Source: Phycicoccus duodecadis (GTDB lineage: Bacteria > Actinomycetota > Actinomycetes > Actinomycetales > Dermatophilaceae). From it: a stretch of DNA of 64,000 bases. A model generated the notes under the pieces. It worked only from the letters and a program-made list of their open reading frames with translations. It was not told the DNA's origin and searched no databases. The stretch's first letter is position 1, and every line of letters starts with the position of its first letter. The DNA lies in assembly GCF_002846495.1 (NCBI RefSeq), contig NZ_PJNE01000001.1:2852001-2916000 (forward strand). Direction: 5' to 3'. Shown in pieces: positions 1 through 8,571 of this stretch. A program made the position numbers and the translations under genes.

Positions 1-1
1 G

Positions 2-187
2 GCGCAGCTGGCGAGGGGTGGTGCCACCGAGGCCGCGGCCTACGTCGGTGGGGTGCGGGCGGCCTTCGGGGTCGCGGCCGTGCTCGCCATCGGGGTCGTG
101 GTGCTCGCCGCGCTGCTGCCGAACCGGGCCCCGTCGCCCGACACCGACACCGACGCCGAGCCCGCGCCCGCGCCCGGCGACACCTGA
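2..187 (+). CDS. C-terminal end of an MFS transporter (partial)
   Basis: Only the last 61 residues are in the window; the gene begins upstream. The visible part has one strongly hydrophobic stretch (FGVAAVLAIGVVVLAALL) after a short loop, then a Pro/Ala/Asp-rich cytoplasmic tail ending PAPAPGDT. A last membrane span followed by a disordered tail is typical of 14-span drug-efflux MFS proteins (EmrB/QacA type), but so little remains that the family is an inference. The reading frame was chosen because it is open from the window edge, has consistent GC-rich third positions, and ends at a TGA just before a strong terminator hairpin. Confidence 0.6.
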   Translation, partial: AQLARGGATEAAAYVGGVRAAFGVAAVLAIGVVVLAALLPNRAPSPDTDTDAEPAPAPGDT

Positions 188-213
188 GAGCATCCGGAAG
201 CCGGCTCGCAGCT

Positions 214-258
214 CGGCACCGGAACCTTGGGGTCCGCACCCCTTCGGTTCCGGTGCCG
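214..258. terminator. Bidirectional terminator hairpin
   Basis: Arms CGGCACCGGAACC (214-226) and GGTTCCGGTGCCG (246-258) are perfectly complementary, and an inner stem GGGGT/ACCCC (229-233 with 238-242) extends the structure. It lies between the convergent MFS gene and the molybdopterin oxidoreductase gene, so it can serve both. There is no T-tract, as is usual in high-GC actinobacteria. Confidence 0.75.
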
Positions 259-300
259 GGCTGACGGTTGCCGCATCGGGCGAAAAGTTGCCCGGCGGGG

Positions 301-2718
301 TCAGCTGAGGTGGTGGGGCTCGACCTCGCTGCGGTGGGACCGGTCGCTGCCCGACGACACCCGCGAGGGCTCGCTGCCGCTGTGCGCGTCGCAGGACCCG
401 TGCGGCGCGAAGCGCACCACCACGGCCTTGGACACCGGGCAGTTGCTGCCCTCCGCGGTGTGGTCGAGCGGCACCAGCACGTTGCACTCGGGGTAGTACG
501 CGGCGGCACACCCGCGCGACGTCGGGTACGACACGACGCGGTAGCCGTGGACCACGCGCTCCGAGCCGTCGGTCCACACCGACACCACGTCGTAGAGCTC
601 ACCGTCGGTGAGCCCCAGCTCGCGGATGTCGTCGGGGTGCACCATCACGACCTGCCGGCCACCGGCGAGCCCGCGGTAGCGGTCGTCGTGCCCGTAGATG
701 GTGGTGTTGAACTGGTCGTGGCTGCGCAGGGTCTGCAGCAGCAGGTGCCCCTCGGGTGCCTCGAGCACCGCGATCGGGTTGACGGCGATCTCGGCCTTGC
801 CCGACGGGGTCTCGAAGATGCGGCCGTCGCGCGGGGGGTGCGGCAGGGTGAAGCCGCCGGGTCGCGAGACCTTCTCCTCGTACGCGTCGCAGCCGGGCAC
901 CACGTTGGCGATGTGGCGGCGGATGGCGCGGTAGTCCTGCGCCATCGCGGCCCAGTCGATGCTCGCGCTCTCGGGGCGGTCGCCGATCGCGGCCTCGGCC
1001 ATCTTCGCGATGATCCACGGCTCGCCGTGCAGCATCGGGCCGGCCGGCTCGTTGCGGCCGACCGACAGGTGCACGTCGGACATCGAGTCCTCGACCGTCA
1101 GGCCCTGCCAGCCGGCCTCGGTGATGTCCTTCTCGGTGCGCCCGAGGCACGGCAGGATGAGCATCTGCTTGCCGGGGATCACGTGGGTGCGGTTGGGCTT
1201 GGTCGAGATCTGGACGCCGAGGTCGACCGAGCGCAGCGCCTCGAAGACGGCGTCGGTGTCGGGGGTGGCCGAGGCGAAGTTGCCGCCGAGGCCCACCAGC
1301 ACCTTGACCTTGCCCTCCTGCATGGCCCGGATGGTGTTGACGACGTCGTGGCCACGCTCGGTGGGCGGGTCGAAGCCGAACTCCTGGCGCAGCGCGTCGG
1401 AGAAGTGGGCGGGGAGCTTCTCCCAGACGCCCATCGTGCGGTCGCCCTGCACGTTGGAGTGGCCGCGCACGGGGCACAGGCCGGCACCGGGCTTGCCGAT
1501 GTTGCCCTGCAGCAGAGCGACGTTGGTGATCTCCTTGATGGCGGCGACGGCGTGCTTCTGCTGCGTCACACCCATCGCCCAGCAGAACACCGTCTTGTTC
1601 GAGGCGGCCAGCATGTCGGCCAGGTTCTCGATCTGGGCCCGCGGCAGGCCGGTGGCCTTCAGCACCTCGTCCCAGTCCAGGTCGGCGACGTGGGCACGGT
1701 AGGACTCGTACCCCGTGGTGTGCCCGTCGACGAAGTCGTGGTCGACGGCGCCGCGCTCGATGAGCAGGGCACCCAGCGCCTGGAAGAGCGCGAGGTCGCC
1801 GCCGAGCCGGATGGGCAGGAACTCGGTGGCAAGGTCGGTGCCGAGGCCCACGAGGCCCTTGACCTTCTGGGGGTTGTCGAACTTGATCAGCCCCGTCTCG
1901 GGGAGCGGGTTGACCGCCACGATCCTGCCGCCGCCCTGCACGCACTTCTCGAGCGCGCTGAGCATCCGGGGGTGGTTCGTGCCCGGGTTCTGGCCGGCGA
2001 TGATGATGAGCTCGGCCTCGTGGATGTCCTGGAGGCTCACCGAGCCCTTGCCGATGCCGATCGACTCGGCGAGCGCGACCGAGGTCGACTCGTGGCACAT
2101 GTTCGAGCAGTCGGGCAGGTTGTTGGTGCCGTAGGCGCGGACGAAGAGCTGGTAGACGAAGGCGGCCTCGTTGGACGCGCGGCCGCTGGTGTAGAACACG
2201 GCCTCGTCAGGGTTGTCGAGCCCGCGCAGCGCGTCGGCGACGACCGCGAACGCCTCGTCCCACGACACCGGCTCGTAGTGCGTGCCGCCCTCGCGCAGCA
2301 GCATGGGCTCGGTGATGCGCCCGGCGCGCCCGAGCTGGAAGTCGCTCCAGGTCGCGAGCTCGGCCACCGAGTGCTGCGCGAAGAAGGCCGGGTCGGCGCG
2401 CTGCTTGGTGGCCTCCTCGGCGACGGCCTTGGCGCCGTTCTCGCAGAACTCCGCGAAGCTGCGGTGCTCGGGATCGGGGTCGGGCCAGGCGCAGCCCATG
2501 CAGTCGAAGCCCTCGGTCTGGTTCAGCCGGCGCAGCGTGTTGAGGGTGCGCAGCGGTCCCATCTGCCCGATGCCGCGGTTCATCGAGACGGCGACCGCCT
2601 CGAGGCCGGCGGCGGCCTTGCGCCGGTGGTGGACGTCGACGTCGGTGGGGTCGACATCGGCCTCGGGCGCACCGCGCCAGGGCTCGAGCATGCGGGTGAC
2701 ACGGTTGTTCTCGGGCAT
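301..2718 (-). CDS. YdeP/FdhF-like molybdopterin oxidoreductase alpha subunit
   Basis: An 805-residue member of the FdhF/YdeP branch of the DMSO-reductase superfamily (bis-MGD molybdenum enzymes related to formate dehydrogenase H). Cys73-x2-Cys76 lies in the N-terminal region. Cys208, in the context SNMCHESTSVAL, aligns with the Mo-ligating Sec/Cys of FdhH, so a Cys-ligated metal is expected. The motif AGQNPGTNHPRML and a C-terminal dinucleotide-binding domain are also recognisable. The substrate of this branch is not established; formate oxidation should not be assumed. The ATG at 2718 was chosen because the domain starts directly after it and a purine-rich GAGAGTGGGGG precedes it. The gene follows the response-regulator gene by 64 bp on the same strand, suggesting one operon with the dicarboxylate-type two-component system. 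Confidence 0.85.
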   Translation of the reverse strand: MPENNRVTRMLEPWRGAPEADVDPTDVDVHHRRKAAAGLEAVAVSMNRGIGQMGPLRTLNTLRRLNQTEGFDCMGCAWPDPDPEHRSFAEFCENGAKAVAEEATKQRADPAFFAQHSVAELATWSDFQLGRAGRITEPMLLREGGTHYEPVSWDEAFAVVADALRGLDNPDEAVFYTSGRASNEAAFVYQLFVRAYGTNNLPDCSNMCHESTSVALAESIGIGKGSVSLQDIHEAELIIIAGQNPGTNHPRMLSALEKCVQGGGRIVAVNPLPETGLIKFDNPQKVKGLVGLGTDLATEFLPIRLGGDLALFQALGALLIERGAVDHDFVDGHTTGYESYRAHVADLDWDEVLKATGLPRAQIENLADMLAASNKTVFCWAMGVTQQKHAVAAIKEITNVALLQGNIGKPGAGLCPVRGHSNVQGDRTMGVWEKLPAHFSDALRQEFGFDPPTERGHDVVNTIRAMQEGKVKVLVGLGGNFASATPDTDAVFEALRSVDLGVQISTKPNRTHVIPGKQMLILPCLGRTEKDITEAGWQGLTVEDSMSDVHLSVGRNEPAGPMLHGEPWIIAKMAEAAIGDRPESASIDWAAMAQDYRAIRRHIANVVPGCDAYEEKVSRPGGFTLPHPPRDGRIFETPSGKAEIAVNPIAVLEAPEGHLLLQTLRSHDQFNTTIYGHDDRYRGLAGGRQVVMVHPDDIRELGLTDGELYDVVSVWTDGSERVVHGYRVVSYPTSRGCAAAYYPECNVLVPLDHTAEGSNCPVSKAVVVRFAPHGSCDAHSGSEPSRVSSGSDRSHRSEVEPHHLS

Positions 2719-2782
2719 GCCCCCACTCTCGCATCCCGGGCGGGCCCGATGGCCCGCGGGTTCCTGAGAGAACACCGCGTCG

Positions 2783-3535
2783 TCACAGGTGGGAGGCCTG
2801 CCGAGGGCCTTCCCAGGCGTAGACGACCTCCGGCCGGCCCGCACCGGAGTACCGGTTGCCGCGGCGCGCGCGGCCGGAGTCGACCAGGTGCTCGGCGTAC
2901 CGGCGGGCCGTCACCCGGCTCACCCCGAGCACCGCGGCCAGCTCGGCCGCCGAGATGCCGTCGGCCGAGACCGCCTCGCGCACCGCCACGGCGGCCCGCC
3001 CCAGCAGCTCCTCGGTCATCCCCTTCGGCACGCTCGACGACGTGACCGGGCGCAGCCGCGTGAACAGGGTGTCGACCTCGGCCTGGGTGTCGGCCTCCCC
3101 CGCCTCGCGCCGGTACTCCGCGTAGGCGAGCAGGCGGTCACGCAGGGTCGCGAAGACGAACGGCTTGAGCACGTACTGCACGACCCCGAGCGACACCGCC
3201 GCGCGCACCAGTGCCAGGTCGCGGGCCGAGGTGACCGCCATGACGTCCGCCCGGTGCCCGTGGGACCGCATCGCGCGCACGACGTCCAGCCCGGGCAGGT
3301 CGGGCAGGCCCATGTCGAGCAGCACCAGGTCGACGCGCTCGGTGCCGAGGTGGCGCAGCGCGTCGCGCGCGGTGTGCACGACGCCGGAGACCACGAAGCC
3401 CTCGACACGGCCGACGTAGGTGGCGTGCGCGCGGGCCGCCACCGGCTCGTCCTCGACGACCAGCACGGCGATGGCACCGCTGACCCCGTCGACGCGGCCG
3501 ACCCCGTCACCCGTGGTGTCCGTGGCCCCGCTCAC
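2783..3535 (-). CDS. CitB/DcuR-type response regulator
   Basis: A 250-residue response regulator. The receiver domain (about 20-140) carries the acidic pair in VVEDEP, phospho-acceptor Asp74 (LVLLDMGLPD), a Thr in AVTSARD and the Lys of LKPF. The C-terminal part has a winged helix-turn-helix (ISAAELAAVLGVSRVTARRY), the arrangement of DctR, DpiA/CitB and DcuR regulators of citrate and C4-dicarboxylate use. The start is a GTG whose last bases overlap the sensor-kinase stop (GTGA), so the two are translationally coupled. The obvious target is the dctA-like symporter divergent from the kinase gene; the downstream molybdopterin oxidoreductase may be a second. Confidence 0.88.
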   Translation of the reverse strand: MSGATDTTGDGVGRVDGVSGAIAVLVVEDEPVAARAHATYVGRVEGFVVSGVVHTARDALRHLGTERVDLVLLDMGLPDLPGLDVVRAMRSHGHRADVMAVTSARDLALVRAAVSLGVVQYVLKPFVFATLRDRLLAYAEYRREAGEADTQAEVDTLFTRLRPVTSSSVPKGMTEELLGRAAVAVREAVSADGISAAELAAVLGVSRVTARRYAEHLVDSGRARRGNRYSGAGRPEVVYAWEGPRQASHL

Positions 3536-5145
3536 GGCGCCTCCCCTACCACCGGCAGCACCACGGTCACGGTCGCCCCCGGCGGGTCGTCGATGACCAG
3601 GCTGCCGCCCAGGCGCTCGACGGTCTCCCGCACCAGGGCCAGCCCGATGCCGCGCCCCGCCCCGGACCCGCCACCGGCCTTGGTCGAGAACCCCCGCTCG
3701 AGCACGCGCTCGCGCACCTCGGCCGGGATGCCGGGGCCGGTGTCGGCGACGACGAGCTCGACCCGGTCGCCCAGGTCACGGGCCGCCAGCTCGATCCGCC
3801 GCTCGCCGGTCTGCGGCAGCACGGCGTCGAGGGCGTTGTCGACGAGGTTGCCGACCACCGTCACGAGGTCACGGGGCGCCGCCACCCCGGCCGGCCAGCG
3901 CAACGCGGGGTCGAGCACGAGGTCGACCCCGCGCTCGTGCGCCTCGGCCGCCTTGCCCAGCAGCAGGGCCGACACCACGGGGTCGTCGACGCCCTCGACC
4001 ACGCGGTCGGTCAGCGACTGGGCCCGTGCCAGCTCACCGGTCGCGAACTCGACCGCCCGCTCGGGATGGCCGAGCTCGATGAGCGAGACCATGGTGTGCA
4101 GCCGGTTGCCCGACTCGTGGGCCTGCGAGCGCAGCGCCTCGGCCAGGCTGCGGGTGGCGCCGAGCTCACCGGTGAGCTCCTCGAGGTCGGTGCGGTCGCG
4201 GATGGTCACCACCGCCCCCAGGTCCGCGCCGTCGCGGTGGGCCCGGGCCTTGTTGAGCACCAGCACCCGGGCGCCGGTCACGTGCAGGTCGTCCTCGCGC
4301 ACGTCGGCATCGGTCATCGCCTCCACCAGCGCCGGCGCGAGCCCGAGGTCGGCGACCGGCCGCCCGCGCGGGTCGGCATCCAGGGAGAGCAGCCGGCGGG
4401 CCTCGTCGTTGGCCAGGCGGACGCGCCCCTCGGGGTCGACGAGCACCAGGCCCTCGGAGACCGAGTGCAGCACGGCGTCGTGGTGGTCGTGCATGGCCTG
4501 CAGCTCGGCCGCCCGCAGGCCTCGGGTCTGGCGGCGCACCCGTCGCGCGATGAGGGTGGTGCCGACCGCGGCCAGCAGCCCGGCCACCGACCCCGCGACC
4601 AGCAACGGCGGCAGCTCGCCCGTCAGGCGCGCGTTCACCGCCTCCTTGCGCAGCCCGACGGCGACCAGCCCGACGACCCGCTCGCCCTGGCGCACCGGGA
4701 CGACGGCGCGGCGGCTGGGCCCGAGGGTGCCGACGTAGTCCTCGACCACCGTGCCGCCGGCCTGCGCCGCCGCGATGTGGCCCACGAAGCGCTGGCCCAC
4801 CTGGGCCGGGTTGGGGTGGCTGTAGCGGATGCCGGCCGGGCTCATGATGACGACGAAGTCGGTGCCGGTGGCGGCGCGGGCCCCCTCGCCGAGGGCCTGG
4901 AGGGCACCGCCGGGGTCGCCGGCCGCGGTGCCCGCCACGACGTCGGGCTCGGCCGCCACCGACCGGGCGACGGCCAGCACCTGGGCCGTCGACTCGTCCG
5001 TCACCGCCCGCCGCGCCTGCAGGTAGGCCGCGCCGAGCCCGGCCGCGATCACCCCGAAGACCAGGGCCACCACCAGGGCCGCGGTCTGCCCCGCGACGCT
5101 GAGGCCGCGGCCTCCCTCGGCCTCGGGGCCCGCGGTGGTCGTCAC
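3532..5145 (-). CDS. CitA/DcuS-type membrane sensor histidine kinase
   Basis: A 537-residue sensor. It has an N-terminal membrane span (about 18-42), an extracellular PAS-like sensor domain (about 45-175), a second span (about 178-200), a cytoplasmic PAS domain (SEGLVLVDPEGRVRLAN), and a kinase core. The phospho-acceptor is His343 in AHESGNRLHTM, the H-box of the CitA/DcuS/DctB-like family that senses citrate or C4-dicarboxylates. N, G1 and G2 boxes are visible (NLVDNALDAV, DTGPGIP, GAGRGIGLALV). The start is GTG. It is coupled to the downstream response regulator and divergent from a DAACS symporter, which supports dicarboxylate sensing; the actual ligand is inferred. Confidence 0.88.
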   Translation of the reverse strand: MTTTAGPEAEGGRGLSVAGQTAALVVALVFGVIAAGLGAAYLQARRAVTDESTAQVLAVARSVAAEPDVVAGTAAGDPGGALQALGEGARAATGTDFVVIMSPAGIRYSHPNPAQVGQRFVGHIAAAQAGGTVVEDYVGTLGPSRRAVVPVRQGERVVGLVAVGLRKEAVNARLTGELPPLLVAGSVAGLLAAVGTTLIARRVRRQTRGLRAAELQAMHDHHDAVLHSVSEGLVLVDPEGRVRLANDEARRLLSLDADPRGRPVADLGLAPALVEAMTDADVREDDLHVTGARVLVLNKARAHRDGADLGAVVTIRDRTDLEELTGELGATRSLAEALRSQAHESGNRLHTMVSLIELGHPERAVEFATGELARAQSLTDRVVEGVDDPVVSALLLGKAAEAHERGVDLVLDPALRWPAGVAAPRDLVTVVGNLVDNALDAVLPQTGERRIELAARDLGDRVELVVADTGPGIPAEVRERVLERGFSTKAGGGSGAGRGIGLALVRETVERLGGSLVIDDPPGATVTVVLPVVGEAP

Positions 5146-5262
5146 GCCGGCCCGTCGCGACGGCCCGTGAACACTGCGTACACAACCGCGACCCTAGCCG
5201 CGCCGGCGAGCACGATGACCCCTGACCGCAGGACCCCTGCGTCGGACGAAGGAGTTCACGCC
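5146..5262. promoter_or_regulatory. Divergent promoter region of sensor kinase and symporter
   Basis: This 117-bp gap is the only non-coding space between the sensor-kinase gene (minus) and the symporter gene (plus), so both promoters and any response-regulator sites should lie here. I see a -10-like TAGGGT on the minus strand near 5190 without a convincing -35. A clear Shine-Dalgarno, GAAGGAG, sits at 5248-5254, 8 bases before the symporter ATG. Confidence 0.45.
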
Positions 5263-6648
5263 ATGACCGCAGACGCGCCCGCCCGGCGCCACGAGGGGGA
5301 GCCCGGACCGGCCCCCCGCCGTGACCGCACCCACATCCTCTACATCGCGGTCATCGTCGCGATGCTGCTCGGCATCCTCATCGGGTTCCTCTTCCCGGAG
5401 TTCGGCAAGGAGCTCAAGCCGCTCGGGACGTTGTTCGTCAACCTCATCAAGATGATGATCAGCCCCATCATCTTCGCCACCATCGTGCTCGGCATCGGCT
5501 CGGTGCGGCGTGCGGCGCAGGTCGGCCGGGTGGGCGGTCTGGCCCTCGGCTACTTCCTCACCATGTCGACCGTCGCGCTGGCCGTGGGCCTCGTGGTCGG
5601 CAACATCGTCAAGCCCGGTGCGGGCCTGCACCTCACCGACGAGCTCGCCAAGACCGGGCAGAGCCAGGTGGGCGCCGAGGCCGAGACGACCGTCGACTTC
5701 CTGCTCGGCCTGGTGCCCGACACCCTCGTGTCGGCCCTGACCTCCGGCTCGGTGCTGCAGACCCTGCTGGTCGCGCTGCTCGTCGGCTTCGCGCTGCAGA
5801 AGATGGGCCCCGCCGGCGAGCCCATCCTGCGCGGCATCACGCACTTCCAGAAGCTGGTCTTCCGCCTCATGGCCATGATCATGTGGGTCGCACCCGTCGG
5901 TGCCTTCGGGGCCATGGCCGCGGTCGTCGGCGCGACCGGCCTCCAGGCGCTCAAGAGCCTCGGCCTGATCATGGTGGCCTTCTACATCACCTGCGCCATC
6001 TTCGTGTTCCTGATCCTGGGCACGATCCTGCGGATGGTCGCGCACATCAGCGTGTTCTCGCTGTTCCGCTACCTGGCGCGTGAGTTCCTCCTCATCCTGT
6101 CGACCTCGTCGTCGGAGTCGGCCCTGCCGCGGCTCATCGCCAAGATGGAGCACCTCGGAGTGTCGCGTCCGGTCGTCGGCATCACCGTCCCGACCGGCTA
6201 CTCGTTCAACCTCGACGGCACCGCCATCTACCTGACGATGGCCTCGCTGTTCATCGCCGAGGCGCTCGACAAGCCGTTCAGCATCGGCCAGCAGATCGGC
6301 CTGCTCGTCTTCATGATCATCGCCAGCAAGGGCGCGGCCGGCGTCACCGGCGCGGGCCTGGCCACGCTGGCCGGCGGTCTGCAGTCGCACCGCCCCGACC
6401 TGGTCGACGGCGTGGGCTTCATCGTCGGCATCGACCGGCTGATGAGCGAGGCACGGGCGCTGACCAACTTCGCGGGCAACTCCATCGCCTGTGTGCTCAT
6501 CGGCACCTGGGTCCACGCGGTCGACCGCGAGCAGATGGAGGCGGTCCTGGCGGGCCACCGGCCGTTCGACGAGACCACGATGATCGACGAGCACCGCGGC
6601 GACGTCGTCGAGGGCTCCCTCGTGGAGGCCGGCCCCGCCCGACCCTAG
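5263..6648 (+). CDS. dctA: DctA-type dicarboxylate/amino acid:cation symporter
   Basis: A 461-residue DAACS-family (TC 2.A.23) secondary transporter that imports C4-dicarboxylates or acidic amino acids with H+ or Na+. Diagnostic parts: the serine-rich hairpin STSSSESALPR near residue 280, GYSFNLDGTAIYLT near 311-324 (the substrate/cation-binding NxDGT of TM7), SKGAAGVTGAG (second re-entrant loop), and DRLMSEARALTNFAGN (TM8 with the substrate-binding Asp and Asn). The ATG at 5263 has a strong GAAGGAG Shine-Dalgarno. Being divergent from a CitA/DcuS-like two-component system favours C4-dicarboxylates over glutamate. It is slightly longer than E. coli DctA because of N- and C-terminal hydrophilic tails. 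Confidence 0.88.
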   Translation: MTADAPARRHEGEPGPAPRRDRTHILYIAVIVAMLLGILIGFLFPEFGKELKPLGTLFVNLIKMMISPIIFATIVLGIGSVRRAAQVGRVGGLALGYFLTMSTVALAVGLVVGNIVKPGAGLHLTDELAKTGQSQVGAEAETTVDFLLGLVPDTLVSALTSGSVLQTLLVALLVGFALQKMGPAGEPILRGITHFQKLVFRLMAMIMWVAPVGAFGAMAAVVGATGLQALKSLGLIMVAFYITCAIFVFLILGTILRMVAHISVFSLFRYLAREFLLILSTSSSESALPRLIAKMEHLGVSRPVVGITVPTGYSFNLDGTAIYLTMASLFIAEALDKPFSIGQQIGLLVFMIIASKGAAGVTGAGLATLAGGLQSHRPDLVDGVGFIVGIDRLMSEARALTNFAGNSIACVLIGTWVHAVDREQMEAVLAGHRPFDETTMIDEHRGDVVEGSLVEAGPARP

Positions 6649-6657
6649 GCTGGCGCC

Positions 6658-7494
6658 GTGGGAGCCGACGAGGAGCAGGCCGTCGTGGCCGCCGAGGTCG
6701 TGCGGCGGCTGGCCGGCGCCGGTTTCGCCGACCAGGTCGTGGCGGCGGTGGCCGAGCTCCTCGCGGCCGCCGCGGGCGGCGGCTCCCCCGCGCCGGTCGA
6801 GCTCACCGAGCCGGTGCTGGGCGTCGACGGCTGCCCGGCCGGGTGGGTGGGGGCCCTGCTCGAACCCGGCGCCCCCCGCCCCCGGGTCGTGGTGGCCGCC
6901 ACGATCGCCCAGCTCGTCGAGACGGTGCGCGAGAACGCCGCGGTGCGGGTCGTCGGCATCGACATCCCCATCGGCCTGCCCGACGACACCACGCGGCAGG
7001 CCGACGCCCTGGCGCGCCGCGCGCTGCCCGGCAAGGCGTCGTCGGTGTTCACGACCCTGACGCGGGCCGCGTACGCCGCGCCCGACCGCGCCACGGCCGA
7101 CGCCGTCAACCGTGGGCTCAGCGGCCAGGGGGTCGGGGCCCAGGCGTTCGCCCTGCGCGCCAAGATCCTCGAGGTCGACGCCTGGGTGCGCTCGCACCCC
7201 ACGGTCGAGGTGCTCGAGGTGCACCCGGAGGTCTCGTTCGCGGCCATGGCCGGGGCCCCGCTGGCTCCCGGCAAGAAGACCGACGCCGGCCGGGCCGCCC
7301 GGCTGGCGTCGCTGGCCGCCGCCGGGATCGCCCGGCCGTCGGTGCTCGAGGGTCGCGGCTACGCGGCCGACGACGTCCTGGACGCCTGCGCCGTCGCCTG
7401 GACCGTCGCCCGCCGGGTGGCCGGGCGCTCGCACCGCCTGCCCGACCCGCCCGAGGTCTTCTCCGACGGCATCCCGGCCGCCATCACGGTCTGA
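6658..7494 (+). CDS. DUF429 family protein
   Basis: A 278-residue protein. Residues from about 55 onward match the DUF429 family: LGVDGCPAGWVGALL, GIDIPIGLPD, the GKASSVF loop, and EVHPEVSFAAM, with a final Asp in DDVLDACAVAWT. The family has an RNase H-like fold and conserved acidic residues and is predicted, not proven, to be a nuclease. The first 50 residues are an Ala-rich helical extension. The GTG start at 6658 has no Shine-Dalgarno. TAGGCT at 6646-6651, exactly 6 bases upstream and overlapping the dctA stop, looks like a -10 box for a leaderless transcript, so the gene may have its own promoter. Confidence 0.75.
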   Translation: MGADEEQAVVAAEVVRRLAGAGFADQVVAAVAELLAAAAGGGSPAPVELTEPVLGVDGCPAGWVGALLEPGAPRPRVVVAATIAQLVETVRENAAVRVVGIDIPIGLPDDTTRQADALARRALPGKASSVFTTLTRAAYAAPDRATADAVNRGLSGQGVGAQAFALRAKILEVDAWVRSHPTVEVLEVHPEVSFAAMAGAPLAPGKKTDAGRAARLASLAAAGIARPSVLEGRGYAADDVLDACAVAWTVARRVAGRSHRLPDPPEVFSDGIPAAITV

Positions 7495-7543
7495 GCCAGA
7501 ACCCGGTGGCGACCGTGGGCAGGCCGGTGGCAGGCTCGCGGGC

Positions 7544-7939
7544 ATGACCTCCCGTGTCGCGCACACGACCGTCGACTGCCACGACGCCTACGCACTCTCG
7601 CAGTGGTGGAAGGGGGTGCTCGACTACGTCGACCTCGAGGGGGACCCCAACCTGCCCGGCCACGAGGAGTGCCTGATCGTCTCGCGCGACGGCGCGCACC
7701 GGCTGCTGTTCATCGAGGTCCCCGAGGGCAAGACGGTCAAGAACCGCCTCCATCTCGACCTCGAGCCGGTCGAGGGCACCCGCGACGACGAGCTGGCGCG
7801 GCTCCTGGCCCACGGGGCCACGGAGGTGTCCGACCACCGCGGCCAGTACGGGCCGGGCACCGGCTGGGTCGTCCTGGCCGACCCCGAGGGCAACGAGCTC
7901 TGCATCCTGCGCAACGCCACCGAGAGGCAGGACGGCTGA
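7544..7939 (+). CDS. VOC (glyoxalase-like) domain protein
   Basis: A 131-residue single-domain protein with two beta-alpha-beta-beta-beta modules of the vicinal oxygen chelate superfamily: AHTTVDCHDAYALSQWWKGVLDY at the N-terminus and GTGWVVLADPEGNELCIL at the C-terminus, plus the central NRLHLDLEP. This subgroup is widespread in actinobacteria and mostly uncharacterised (glyoxalase-like domain). The enzymatic function cannot be assigned. A CAGGCT box 7 bases before the ATG and the absence of a Shine-Dalgarno suggest a leaderless start. It is convergent with lutC with a 26-bp gap. Confidence 0.75.
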   Translation: MTSRVAHTTVDCHDAYALSQWWKGVLDYVDLEGDPNLPGHEECLIVSRDGAHRLLFIEVPEGKTVKNRLHLDLEPVEGTRDDELARLLAHGATEVSDHRGQYGPGTGWVVLADPEGNELCILRNATERQDG

Positions 7940-7965
7940 CGCCCGGCGAGGAGCGGCCGACCACC

Positions 7966-8571
7966 TCAGCCCTCGACCAGGACGACGTGCAGCCGTCGCG
8001 GCCCGTGCACCCCCTCGACCCGGTCGAGCTCGATGTCGCTGGTGGCGCTCGGCCCCGAGACCCAGGTCTGGGGGCGCACCGGGTCGAGCCGCGCCACGGC
8101 GTCGGTGACCCCGCGGACGACCTGACCGGCCTCCACGACACACACGTGCAGGTCGGGGACGAGGCTGAGGGCCCGCCGCCCCTGCCCCGGGCCGTGGTCC
8201 AGCACGACGGTGCCGGTCTCCGCGATGCCCAGGGTCGCTCGCGTGACGACCGCGTCGACCGCGTCGAGGGCGGTGGCCGTGAGGGCGTCGTCGGGGACCG
8301 CCCCGGGCACGTCGAGGTCGAGGCCGTCGGGCACCACCACCCGCGCGGCGCCGCCCAGCGCCTGAGCCACGGCGTCCACGAGATCGGCTGCGGTGCAACG
8401 GGTCACGGTGGCCCGGTAGTCCTCGACGCGCTCGACGAACAGGTCGACCACACCGGCACCGGCCGGCAGCGGGTCACGGCCCCGGTAGGCGCGGTCGACC
8501 TCGACCGCCGGGCGCCGCTCGGGGCCGAGGGCGGCCCGGACCGCGGCGAGCACGTCGTCGCGGGCGCTCAC
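7966..8571 (-). CDS. lutC: LutC/YkgG-type lactate utilisation protein C
   Basis: A 201-residue LUD-domain protein, third component of the LutABC L-lactate oxidation complex that converts L-lactate to pyruvate. Visible family features are the nucleotide-binding-like segment ARVVVPDGL, ATLGIAETGTVVLDHG (the LUD signature shared with LutB) and LVPDLHVCVV, followed by SGPSATSDIELDRVEGVHGP, the conserved C-terminal motif. The GTG start at 8571 overlaps the lutB stop (GTGA), so translation is coupled. It is the last gene of lutABC on the minus strand. Confidence 0.9.
   Translation of the reverse strand: MSARDDVLAAVRAALGPERRPAVEVDRAYRGRDPLPAGAGVVDLFVERVEDYRATVTRCTAADLVDAVAQALGGAARVVVPDGLDLDVPGAVPDDALTATALDAVDAVVTRATLGIAETGTVVLDHGPGQGRRALSLVPDLHVCVVEAGQVVRGVTDAVARLDPVRPQTWVSGPSATSDIELDRVEGVHGPRRLHVVLVEG

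Noticed and set aside
268..3045. A 925-codon open frame on the plus strand across the molybdopterin oxidoreductase and regulator genes
   Set aside because: It is antisense to two genes with clear family motifs. Its translation is a low-complexity mix of Val, Ala, Arg, His and Gly typical of complement frames in very GC-rich DNA.
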